Assembly (NCBI GenBank): GCA_002293105.1
Contig: DBCP01000018.1
Location: forward strand, 1-5,640
DNA: 5,640 nucleotides
Origin: Bacteroidetes bacterium UBA955
GTDB taxonomy: Bacteria > Bacteroidota > Bacteroidia > NS11-12g > UBA955
Reading direction: 5' to 3'
Position numbers and translations under genes: made by a program. Under the pieces are notes generated by a model, which had not been told where the DNA came from, did no database searches, and saw nothing but the letters and a program-made list of their open reading frames with translations. Of the stretch, positions 1 through 5,640 are shown piece after piece. Every line of letters starts with the position of its first letter. The first letter of the stretch is position 1.

Positions 1-773
1 ACAAGCACACCACCCATCAACATCACTTTGTTCTCGTACAAGAAACCACCGCAAGCAGCAGCCACACCTGTAAACGAGTTCAACAAAGAGATAACCACAG
101 GCATATCGGCCCCGCCAATAGGGAACACAAATAACAACCCGTATACAATGGCCAAGCCAATGGTTACGTAAAAGTACAAAGAAGATTGGGTTGCATTAAA
201 CTCACCATAATTCAAGTAAGCAACACCCAAAATAGCCACCAACACCACCGCGTTGATGATTTGCTGCGATGGAAAACGGAAGTCGCCAATTTTGCCATTC
301 AACTTACCCCATGCAACGATAGAACCCACAAAAGAGATGGTTCCTATAATCAAACCCGCAATAACCGGGATATACATCCCCATGCTTACGGCCGGTGCAT
401 TGGTCATCGCTTCAGGACTGGTTGCCTCATGCAACAAATGACGCCATTCGATGATCGAAATCAACGCAGCGCTCAAACCACCCATACCATTGAATAAACT
501 CACCATTTCAGGCATCGCGGTCATCTGAACACGCTTGGCCATCAAGGTTCCAACCACTGTTCCCGCCACAATTGCAGCCATGATGTAGGTCAAATTGTTG
601 ATCACATGAAATCCTTTAGCATTGAAAAACAAAGCGGCAATCACCGCCATCGCCATTCCAAATGCGGCCACCAAATTACCCTTGCGAGCAGAATCTGGCT
701 GTCCCATCATTTTCAATCCCACCACGAAGCTCACCGAGCCCACGAGGTATCCAATTTCCATATACGGCATCAT
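1..773 (-). CDS. pntB: NAD(P) transhydrogenase subunit beta, PntB (partial, 3' end beyond left edge)
   Basis: This is the beta subunit of the inner-membrane proton-translocating transhydrogenase, which transfers hydride from NADH to NADP+ using proton influx. The window encodes 257 complete codons starting from ATG at 773; family members are about 460 residues, so what is present is the multi-spanning membrane domain. The C-terminal NADP(H)-binding domain lies off the left edge. Family signatures I can see are GLKMMGQPDSARKGN (residues 19-33), AKRVQMTAMPEMVSLFNG (79-96) and PIGGADMPVVISLLNSFTG (218-236). Hydrophobic segments recur across residues 8-245. N95 sits where E. coli PntB has the proton-channel residue His91, and N232 matches E. 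coli Asn222 (numbering from memory). The start codon overlaps the pntAB stop in an ATGA arrangement, which implies translational coupling. A second ATG follows directly and could be used instead. Family assignment is very secure. Confidence 0.96.
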   Translation of the reverse strand, partial: MMPYMEIGYLVGSVSFVVGLKMMGQPDSARKGNLVAAFGMAMAVIAALFFNAKGFHVINNLTYIMAAIVAGTVVGTLMAKRVQMTAMPEMVSLFNGMGGLSAALISIIEWRHLLHEATSPEAMTNAPAVSMGMYIPVIAGLIIGTISFVGSIVAWGKLNGKIGDFRFPSQQIINAVVLVAILGVAYLNYGEFNATQSSLYFYVTIGLAIVYGLLFVFPIGGADMPVVISLLNSFTGVAAACGGFLYENKVMLMGGVL

Positions 774-1123
774 GATGCTTTTTCTCCTTTCGGCTTCTTC
801 TTAAACATTTCCAACATGCGATCGGTTACCACAAAACCCCCAATTACGTTCAGGGTTCCCACAAATACCGCCAATGTACCAAACACCAATGAAAGTGTAT
901 CGTCTGGCGATGCATTGCCCATCACAATGATGGCCCCAATCAATACCACCCCGTGGATGGCGTTTGCACCACTCATCAAAGGCGTATGCAACACGCTCGG
1001 TACGTGTGAAATCAATTCTATACCCACGAAGATCATCAGGACGACCAAGTAGATAAGGTTCAAAATATTCTGTTGTTCGTATTGCGCGATCATATCGGCA
1101 ATGCCTTGAAAAAATGCTTCCAT
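770..1123 (-). CDS. pntAB: NAD(P) transhydrogenase subunit alpha-2, PntAB (small membrane subunit)
   Basis: This 117-residue membrane protein corresponds to the C-terminal membrane part of the fused PntA of E. coli, encoded separately as in Rhodospirillum rubrum and Thermus. It assembles with PntAA and PntB to form the proton channel. Three hydrophobic stretches are visible, at about residues 20-39, 53-69 and 77-99, and the tail is lysine-rich (KKKPKGEK). The family signature VPSVLHTPLMSGANAIHG lies at residues 41-58. Its His46 falls in the conserved LHTPLMS motif linked to proton translocation. The length is typical for the split subunit. The ATG at 1123 lies 10 bases after the pntAA stop, and the TGA stop overlaps the pntB start, so the three genes should be cotranscribed. 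No Shine-Dalgarno sequence is visible at this start. Confidence 0.95.
   Translation of the reverse strand: MEAFFQGIADMIAQYEQQNILNLIYLVVLMIFVGIELISHVPSVLHTPLMSGANAIHGVVLIGAIIVMGNASPDDTLSLVFGTLAVFVGTLNVIGGFVVTDRMLEMFKKKPKGEKAS
784..789 (-). promoter_or_regulatory. Shine-Dalgarno-like site for pntB
   Basis: The minus strand reads AAGGAG about 10 bases upstream of the pntB ATG at 773, inside the last codons of pntAB (within the residues KGEK). It is the only clear Shine-Dalgarno-like match at a gene start in this window. Its position fits re-initiation at the ATGA overlap. The match could be coincidental, because the bases also encode Lys-Gly-Glu and Bacteroidota ribosomes depend little on this signal. 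Confidence 0.4.
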
Positions 1124-1133
1124 CGTTTTCTAA

Positions 1134-2234
1134 TTATGCGTTGTGATAAATTTCGCCATTCGAGCAAATCAAACAGCCTTGTACAATTTCATCGTTGCGA
1201 TCCAAAATCAACTCACCCTTCGGGGCGATCAATTTCAACAATTCCCATATGTTTCTGGCAAACAACTCGCTGGCATTCGCGCTCAACTCAGAGGGCATAT
1301 TCACTGCACCCACCAATTTCACACCACCCACTACTTTCACTTTGCCTGCTTCAGTTTGAGAACAGTTTCCGCCTTGCTCGGCCGCCATATCGATCAACAC
1401 TGAGCCCGACTTCATCAAGCCCAACTGCTCGTCATCCACCAAAATAGGTGCTTTTCTGCCGGGGACCAACGCGGTGGTGATCACCAAATCGGCCTGGGCC
1501 AAACTCTTATTCACAGCTTCTCTTTGTGCTGCGCGATATTCTTCGGTGGCTTCCTTGGCATAACCGCCTTCAGAGCCCACTTCAACACCTTTCACTTCGA
1601 TAAACTTACCACCCAAGGATTGAACTTGCTCTTTGGTTTCCGGACGAACATCCGTTGCTTCAACCACAGAACCCAATCGTTTTGCAGTAGCGATGGCTTG
1701 TAATCCGGCCACACCCACACCAAAAATCAACACCTTGGCGGGCGTAACAGTTCCCGCAGCCGTCATCAACATTGGGAAAATTTTATCCAAGTGATATGCG
1801 CCTTCGATCACCGCGCGGTATCCAGCCAAGTTGGCTTGAGAACTCAACACGTCCATGCTCTGGGCACGAGAAATCCGCGGAATGGCATCCAAACTCAACA
1901 CTGAAACACCTTCGGCATTGAACGCAGAAATCAAATCTGCATTGCTGCGATGGTACATCAAACTCACCCACAAACTACCTTTGGCCAAATGCTTGGCTTG
2001 AGTTGCTTCGGGCATGTTGATTTGAACGTACATCGCGGCATCCTTCATCGCACTGCGGTCAACCACCTGCGCTCCGGCATCCTTGTACAAATCATCTGAA
2101 AAATGCGAGCCCAATCCAGCGCCCGACTCTATCAAAACTTCGTTGCCCATTTGAATCAAACTCTTTGCAACCTGGGGAGTAATGGCTACACGGTTCTCTC
2201 CAACACGGGTCTCTTTTAAGACGGCTATTTTCAC
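1134..2234 (-). CDS. pntAA: NAD(P) transhydrogenase subunit alpha-1, PntAA (NAD(H)-binding, soluble)
   Basis: This is the peripheral cytoplasmic subunit that binds NAD(H) and donates hydride to NADP+ held by PntB. It is 366 residues long and belongs to the alanine dehydrogenase/PNT family. The N-terminal domain opens with MKIAVLKETRVGENRVAITP (residues 1-20). The RQD loop that orders the nicotinamide is present as R120, Q125 and D128, with the same spacing as R. rubrum R127/Q132/D135, followed by SSQANLAGYRAV (131-142). The Rossmann motif GVGVAG is at 172-177, with the adenosine-ribose acidic residue D195 in EATDVRP. The mobile-loop motif GGYAKE is at 223-228 and VITTALVPGRKAPIL at 251-265. 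The start codon is GTG at 2234: an in-frame stop four codons upstream leaves no other candidate. It is the first gene of a pntAA-pntAB-pntB operon. All recognisable catalytic and binding motifs are intact. Confidence 0.96.
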   Translation of the reverse strand: MKIAVLKETRVGENRVAITPQVAKSLIQMGNEVLIESGAGLGSHFSDDLYKDAGAQVVDRSAMKDAAMYVQINMPEATQAKHLAKGSLWVSLMYHRSNADLISAFNAEGVSVLSLDAIPRISRAQSMDVLSSQANLAGYRAVIEGAYHLDKIFPMLMTAAGTVTPAKVLIFGVGVAGLQAIATAKRLGSVVEATDVRPETKEQVQSLGGKFIEVKGVEVGSEGGYAKEATEEYRAAQREAVNKSLAQADLVITTALVPGRKAPILVDDEQLGLMKSGSVLIDMAAEQGGNCSQTEAGKVKVVGGVKLVGAVNMPSELSANASELFARNIWELLKLIAPKGELILDRNDEIVQGCLICSNGEIYHNA

Positions 2235-2256
2235 AATCGTTAATTAGATTTTGAAG

Positions 2257-2264
2257 CGAAGATA
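2257..2264 (-). promoter_or_regulatory. pntAA: Possible -7 promoter element of the pnt operon
   Basis: The minus strand reads TATCTTCG, a 7-of-8 match to the Bacteroidota -7 consensus TAnnTTTG, between the upstream terminator and the pntAA GTG. It would place the transcript start roughly 15-20 bases before the start codon. No TTG -33 box lies at the usual spacing, because that region is occupied by the terminator hairpin. The call is therefore weak. Confidence 0.3.
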
Positions 2265-2267
2265 CAC

Positions 2268-2295
2268 AAAAAAAAGGGGCTTACCGCCCCCTTTT
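2268..2295 (-). terminator. Rho-independent terminator after the T9SS-cargo gene
   Basis: On the minus strand an arm AAAAGGGGGC, a five-base loop GGTAA and an arm GCCCCTTTTT can form a 10-bp stem with one G-T wobble. The T run continues for three more bases, giving eight T in all. It begins about 20 bases after the stop of the minus-strand secreted-protein gene and just before the pnt operon, so it probably insulates the two. Read on the plus strand the hairpin is followed by only a short T run, so the minus orientation is favoured. Confidence 0.8.
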
Positions 2296-2315
2296 GCTCG
2301 CTATACACTGATTAT

Positions 2316-3350
2316 TTACAATTTACAAACCTTCACTATGCAATGGCCATTACGCAATGTATAAACCCCAGGTTTCCAATCGCGCACATCCATTAACCCG
2401 GGCGCAATCCAAACCACTGGCAATTCCGTCCCAGCCAAATCGGTAGCCACCCAAACATCCGAAACCATTCCACCCTCTACCTGCAATATATCCACGGCAG
2501 GATTCGGATAGACCGATACCTGGAAATGTGGATTTATACCGTTGGCTTCTTTGGCATCCAACCTTCCTATAAACCCATCACGGTATCTCACCTGGGTTGG
2601 TGTAAAGGTCCCTGTAATGGCGTTCACCGTTCCACTCACCTCCATCACTGGAATGCGTTCACTCAACGACAACCATTTATAAGAAAGGGTTTTGCGCGGC
2701 AGCGGAAATCTGCCAAATTGCGATGTAACCGTATCAATTTCATCTACATAGGTACGCAAACGCAACACATTGGTGTATTCTTTGAATGGTGTTTTAATCG
2801 TACCCCAACCATCCGCATCGTTATATCTTGTGCCATCTTGCACCAATGCAAACAAATCGCCCGGAATACTAAACTTGAAATTGAAAGTCGATGTATCCTT
2901 GTCTCCATAATTCAATGGAAACTGATAAATTTCATCCTCATCCTTGTACATCGATGCCAGAGGGAAGCCAGAATATTGATAACCGATGCCCTCTGTTTTG
3001 AACACCTTGCTACTGTTGGTGTAAAATGAATAGACATTGGTTAAAGTAATGGGACCCGCACCAATGGTATCGGCCGTTTTTTGTCCGATCTGACCAAAGA
3101 AATAAAACGAATATGGCGTCTTTGTGGCGCTTAGGTAATTCAACAACTGCTGCCTTTGTGGCGTCATGGCACTAAAATCCCACGACATATTGGCGCCGCC
3201 AGTTTCATAGTTCGACGGAAGCTCTGTTGGCAATGCATTTGAATATCGCAGCGTATCGCCCGACTTCGGCATTTGACTAGACGTTATCGTAGGCTGTGCG
3301 ATGGCTTGAACCGCAAACAACGAAACGACGAAAAAAATCCATGATTTCAT
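2316..3350 (-). CDS. Secreted protein with T9SS type A C-terminal sorting domain, function unknown
   Basis: This is a 344-residue protein predicted to cross the inner membrane by Sec and the outer membrane by the type IX secretion system. Residues 1-18 form a signal peptide with a hydrophobic core (WIFFVVSLFAV) and a likely cleavage after AIA, before Gln19. Residues about 277-344 match the type A sorting domain: VSVYPNPAVDILQVEGG at 278-294, WKPGVYTL at 325-332 and a basic-hydrophobic end CIVKVCKL. The body (about 20-275) has no enzyme motif I recognise. It is rich in aromatic and polar residues and contains segments such as EIYQFPLNYGD (140-150) and GWGTIKTPFKEYTNVLRLRT (181-200) of a kind I recall from other Bacteroidota T9SS proteins. 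I chose ATG at 3350 because it begins directly at a good signal peptide. The longer in-frame TTG at 3359 falls inside a likely promoter box. It appears to be a single-gene unit, divergent from recJ and followed by a terminator. Confidence 0.85.
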   Translation of the reverse strand: MKSWIFFVVSLFAVQAIAQPTITSSQMPKSGDTLRYSNALPTELPSNYETGGANMSWDFSAMTPQRQQLLNYLSATKTPYSFYFFGQIGQKTADTIGAGPITLTNVYSFYTNSSKVFKTEGIGYQYSGFPLASMYKDEDEIYQFPLNYGDKDTSTFNFKFSIPGDLFALVQDGTRYNDADGWGTIKTPFKEYTNVLRLRTYVDEIDTVTSQFGRFPLPRKTLSYKWLSLSERIPVMEVSGTVNAITGTFTPTQVRYRDGFIGRLDAKEANGINPHFQVSVYPNPAVDILQVEGGMVSDVWVATDLAGTELPVVWIAPGLMDVRDWKPGVYTLRNGHCIVKVCKL

Positions 3351-3356
3351 GATAAA

Positions 3357-3364
3357 CAAATATA
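3357..3364 (-). promoter_or_regulatory. Bacteroidota -7 promoter element for the T9SS-cargo gene
   Basis: The minus strand reads TATATTTG, a perfect match to TAnnTTTG, ending 6 bases before the ATG at 3350. Transcription would begin a few bases before, or at, the start codon, giving a leaderless or near-leaderless mRNA. No TTG is seen at the usual -33 distance. The match also argues against the TTG at 3359 being a start codon, since that TTG is part of the box. Confidence 0.5.
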
Positions 3365-3385
3365 CAATTTCAGATGAAGTTTGGG

Positions 3386-3416
3386 TTGTTTATCTGCTCA
3401 AAAAAGCCGATTTTTG
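3386..3416 (+). promoter_or_regulatory. recJ: Possible promoter of recJ (-33 TTG and -7 GATTTTTG)
   Basis: TTG at 3386-3388 and GATTTTTG at 3409-3416 (7 of 8 to TAnnTTTG) are separated by 20 bases, within the 17-23 range reported for Flavobacterium promoters. The -7 box ends 8 bases before the ATG at 3425, so the 5' leader would be very short. This supports starting recJ at 3425 and not at the in-frame ATG at 3374, which lies upstream of both boxes. Confidence 0.4.
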
Positions 3417-3424
3417 CAAAAGTT

Positions 3425-5122
3425 ATGGAATATCGTTGGCGCGCAAAACCTCTACCCAATCAGGAACAGGTCTTGCAACTCTCCGAAAGCATTCGTGTTA
3501 ACCCATACATCTCCACCATCTTGGTACAGCGTGGTATCGACACCTACGAAAAAGCCGAGAAATTTTTTCGCCCCAAACTTGAAGATTTGCACAACCCCTT
3601 CGAAATGAAGGATATGGACGTTGCCATCAAAAGAATTCAGACGGCAGTTACCAACCAAGAAGGTATTTTGGTTTATGGCGATTACGATGTTGACGGCACC
3701 ACAGCGGTGAGCATTGTCTACTCCTATTTTAAGTCGTTCAACCAAAACATCGAATACTACATCCCCGATCGTTACAAAGAAGGTTACGGCATTAGTAGAG
3801 CCGGCCTTGAATACGCTGCCGAGAAAGGATTCACCTTGGTCATCACACTCGATTGTGGTATCCGCTCAAACGAATTGGTCGATTACGGCAATTCTCTGGG
3901 ACTGGAAATGATCATTTGCGACCACCACTTACCGGGCGATACACTGCCTAAAGCGGCCGCTATCCTCAACCCAAAACGCCGTGATTGCACCTATCCCTAC
4001 AAAGAACTCTCAGGGGCTGGCATCGGATTCAAACTCATTCAAGCCTACAACGAAAAACAAGGCATGCCCACCGAAATGGTCTATGACTATCTCGACATGG
4101 TGGCCGTGAGTATTGCTTCTGACTTGGTCGACATCCGGGGTGAAAACCGCGTACTGTCGTTTTATGGACTCAAAAAACTCAACGAGAACCCTAGTATCGG
4201 TTTACAAACCTTATTAGACGACTGTCCGAAAAAAGAGCAATACACCATCTCCGACATCATCTTCGGAATTGGTCCCCGCATCAATGCCGCCGGCAGAATC
4301 GCTGACGCCAAAGCAGCGGTAAAAGTGCTCATCGAAAAGGACTATAACACTGCCAAGAAATACGCAAAAGTCCTCTCAGAAAGGAACCACGAACGCAAAG
4401 AATTGGACTCAGACATCACCCGTGATGCAGTAGATATGGTTCAGAACAGCCCCCGCCTTATGAGCAAATACTCCATGGTATTGCAGGGCGAAGGTTGGTC
4501 GAAAGGAGTCATAGGGATTGTGGCCTCCCGCATGGTGGAACAATTCTATAAACCCACGATCGTGTTTTCCTTGAACGATGGGATGCTTACCGGCAGTGCA
4601 CGCAGTATCAAAACCTTCGACATTCATGAAGCCATCGGCGCCTGTGGCGAATTGGTTGAGCAGTTTGGCGGACACAAATACGCAGCGGGATTGAGCATCA
4701 AAGTAGAGAATTTCGATGCATTTGCCGACAAATTCGAAGCGATTGTACGTGAGTCTGTTACCGCGGACGATCTTGTACCAGTGGTAGAATACGACATGGA
4801 AATGGAAACATCCATGATCACACCAGGCATGATGAAGATCCTGAAGCAACTTTCGCCCTTCGGCCCCGGAAATTCGATTCCTGTATTCCGAAGCAACAAT
4901 TTGAAAGCCAATCAAACCGCCAAAATATTGAAGGATCGACACTTGAAGATGCAGGTACAAACCCCCAACGGCCCCATGGATTCCATTGGATTTGGCTTGG
5001 CAGAACATTGGCCCTCCGTTACCGATGCGCAAATTTTCCACGCTTGCTATTGCATCGAGGAGAATACGTACAACGGACGCACGAATTTGCAGTTGCGATT
5101 GCAGGACATCAAAACCAATTAA
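3425..5122 (+). CDS. recJ: Single-stranded-DNA-specific 5'-3' exonuclease RecJ
   Basis: RecJ degrades single-stranded DNA 5' to 3' in RecFOR recombination, mismatch repair and base excision repair. From ATG 3425 it has 565 residues, close to E. coli RecJ (577). DHH-domain motifs are intact: DYDVDGT at 86-92 (metal-binding aspartates), LDCG at 142-145, CDHH at 165-168 and ASDLVDI at 231-237. INAAGRIADA (286-295) is also conserved. The DHHA1 domain follows, with GVIGIVASRMVE at 361-372, GSARS at 390-394 and GGHKYAAG at 415-422. The C-terminal ~110 residues fit the RecJ OB-fold, with SPFGPGN at 477-483. An in-frame ATG at 3374 would add 17 residues, but MEYRWRAKPLP resembles the N-terminus of Bacteroidota RecJ as I recall it, and promoter-like boxes lie between the two ATGs. 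No Shine-Dalgarno sequence is visible. The gene is divergent from the T9SS cargo, and the aminotransferase-like gene follows 24 bases downstream with no terminator between. Confidence 0.96.
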   Translation: MEYRWRAKPLPNQEQVLQLSESIRVNPYISTILVQRGIDTYEKAEKFFRPKLEDLHNPFEMKDMDVAIKRIQTAVTNQEGILVYGDYDVDGTTAVSIVYSYFKSFNQNIEYYIPDRYKEGYGISRAGLEYAAEKGFTLVITLDCGIRSNELVDYGNSLGLEMIICDHHLPGDTLPKAAAILNPKRRDCTYPYKELSGAGIGFKLIQAYNEKQGMPTEMVYDYLDMVAVSIASDLVDIRGENRVLSFYGLKKLNENPSIGLQTLLDDCPKKEQYTISDIIFGIGPRINAAGRIADAKAAVKVLIEKDYNTAKKYAKVLSERNHERKELDSDITRDAVDMVQNSPRLMSKYSMVLQGEGWSKGVIGIVASRMVEQFYKPTIVFSLNDGMLTGSARSIKTFDIHEAIGACGELVEQFGGHKYAAGLSIKVENFDAFADKFEAIVRESVTADDLVPVVEYDMEMETSMITPGMMKILKQLSPFGPGNSIPVFRSNNLKANQTAKILKDRHLKMQVQTPNGPMDSIGFGLAEHWPSVTDAQIFHACYCIEENTYNGRTNLQLRLQDIKTN

Positions 5123-5134
5123 TCAAGAATTTCT

Positions 5135-5142
5135 TATCTTTC
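5135..5142 (+). promoter_or_regulatory. Possible -7 promoter element of the aminotransferase-like gene
   Basis: TATCTTTC matches 7 of 8 positions of TAnnTTTG and ends 4 bases before the GTG at 5147, which would again give an essentially leaderless transcript. No TTG lies 17-23 bases upstream. Read-through from recJ, only 24 bases away, could make a separate promoter unnecessary. Confidence 0.3.
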
Positions 5143-5146
5143 GGGG

Positions 5147-5640
5147 GTGAAGCGTAAACATTTCATCCAGTCTTTGGGTGCCACAGCGGTAGGTACTGCT
5201 TTATTGCCACAAACCTTGGCCGGCAACCCCGATTCCAGCAAACCACCCAAAGGCAAAAAATCAGCCGAATACACTGTTCCCCAAGGGGCCGATGTCTCCA
5301 ACGCGCCCCACAATGAAAAATATTGGGGCGCGGTTGCTTCCAATTTTATCCGACCCGAAGGATTCATCAATTTGGAAAACGGTTATTTTAGCCACCAACC
5401 CCAGGGCACGCTTCGCTATCACAAGGATGCAGAAACCACCATCAATACGCAGACCAGCCATTTCATGCGCACGGCACAGACCCAAGCCATCGAAGCGGCC
5501 AGAATTGCATTTGCCGGTTTTCAAGGATTAATTCCAGAAGAAGTTGCATTCACCCGCAATACCACTGAGAGCCTCAATATCATTATCATGGGTACCCAAT
5601 GGCAAGCGGGCGACGAGGTCATTATTGGCGACCAAGACTA
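5147..5640 (+). CDS. Class V aminotransferase-fold PLP enzyme with Tat-like leader (partial, 3' end beyond right edge)
   Basis: The window holds the first 164 codons of an open frame that continues off the right edge. The N-terminus (KRKHFIQSLGATAVGTALLP) resembles a Tat signal peptide, with Arg-Lys-x-Phe-Ile-Gln where the consensus is Arg-Arg-x-Phe-Leu-Lys. A Lys- and Pro-rich linker follows to about residue 45. From about 72 the sequence fits class V aminotransferases of the isopenicillin N epimerase/cysteine desulfurase-like group: FINLENGYFSHQP at 73-85, AFTRNTTESLNIIIMG at 134-149 (PLP-phosphate-binding loop region) and GDEVIIGDQDY at 155 onward. The PLP-binding lysine lies beyond the window, so activity and substrate cannot be judged. 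GTG at 5147 is the only standard start after the in-frame stop that coincides with the recJ stop. An epimerase, a desulfurase-like enzyme or another PLP enzyme all remain possible. Confidence 0.8.
   Translation, partial: MKRKHFIQSLGATAVGTALLPQTLAGNPDSSKPPKGKKSAEYTVPQGADVSNAPHNEKYWGAVASNFIRPEGFINLENGYFSHQPQGTLRYHKDAETTINTQTSHFMRTAQTQAIEAARIAFAGFQGLIPEEVAFTRNTTESLNIIIMGTQWQAGDEVIIGDQD

Noticed and set aside
606..1052. 148-codon plus-strand open frame across pntB and pntAB
   Set aside because: It crosses the overlap of two conserved minus-strand genes and has a His- and Ser-rich, non-protein-like composition.
2526..3029. 167-codon plus-strand open frame opposite the T9SS-cargo gene
   Set aside because: It is rich in Cys, His and Ile from reverse reading of the cargo gene and has no family resemblance. 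The opposite strand carries a clear signal peptide and sorting domain in one frame.
3357..3359. TTG start giving the cargo protein three extra N-terminal residues
   Set aside because: The TTG lies inside a perfect TAnnTTTG promoter box, and the ATG at 3350 gives a cleaner signal peptide.
3374..3424. 17-residue N-terminal extension of RecJ from ATG 3374
   Set aside because: The added residues have no counterpart in RecJ as I know it, and a likely promoter lies between this ATG and the one at 3425.
4409..5041. Long 210-codon open frame on the minus strand opposite recJ
   Set aside because: It is antisense to well-conserved RecJ coding sequence, its product is low in recognisable motifs, and no promoter or start signal supports it. 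It looks like a shadow of biased codon use in recJ.
5134..5524. Two minus-strand open frames (5134-5370 and 5261-5524) at the right end
   Set aside because: They oppose the plus-strand aminotransferase-like frame, which has clear family motifs and stays open to the window edge. Their products resemble nothing I recognise.

Overview
The window looks like an ordinary chromosomal segment of a Bacteroidota (Bacteroidetes) bacterium of moderate GC content. The evidence is a secreted protein with a type IX secretion (T9SS) C-terminal sorting domain, promoter-like motifs of the Bacteroidota TAnnTTTG type, a near absence of Shine-Dalgarno sequences, and a RecJ whose N-terminus resembles the Bacteroidota form. 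I see no mobile element, CRISPR array, RNA gene or clear sign of horizontal transfer. The genes are tightly packed: the largest non-coding gap is about 80 bases.

Layout. The left part, on the minus strand, is a three-gene operon for proton-translocating NAD(P) transhydrogenase. It reads pntAA (soluble NAD(H)-binding subunit), then pntAB (small membrane subunit), then pntB (membrane plus NADP(H)-binding subunit), and pntB runs off the left edge. Next, also on the minus strand, is a gene for a secreted protein of unknown function with a signal peptide and a T9SS type A sorting tail. A GC-rich hairpin followed by T residues separates it from the pnt operon. The right part is on the plus strand. 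It holds recJ (single-stranded-DNA exonuclease) and, 24 bases further on, the 5' part of a gene for a class V aminotransferase-like PLP enzyme with a Tat-like leader, cut by the right edge.

How the genes relate. The three Pnt subunits form one inner-membrane enzyme that uses the proton gradient to make NADPH from NADH. The other genes are functionally unrelated neighbours. The T9SS-cargo gene and recJ are divergent and share a 74-base intergenic region. Several start codons were moved from the longest reading frame: the cargo gene to an ATG at 3350, and recJ to an ATG at 3425. In both cases the longer frame runs through a likely promoter element.

Novelty. I did not find a convincing undescribed system. 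The most useful second-look items are the very short predicted 5' leaders (several possibly leaderless), the Asn in place of the E. coli proton-channel His in PntB, the uncharacterised T9SS cargo, and the Tat-like leader on a PLP enzyme.
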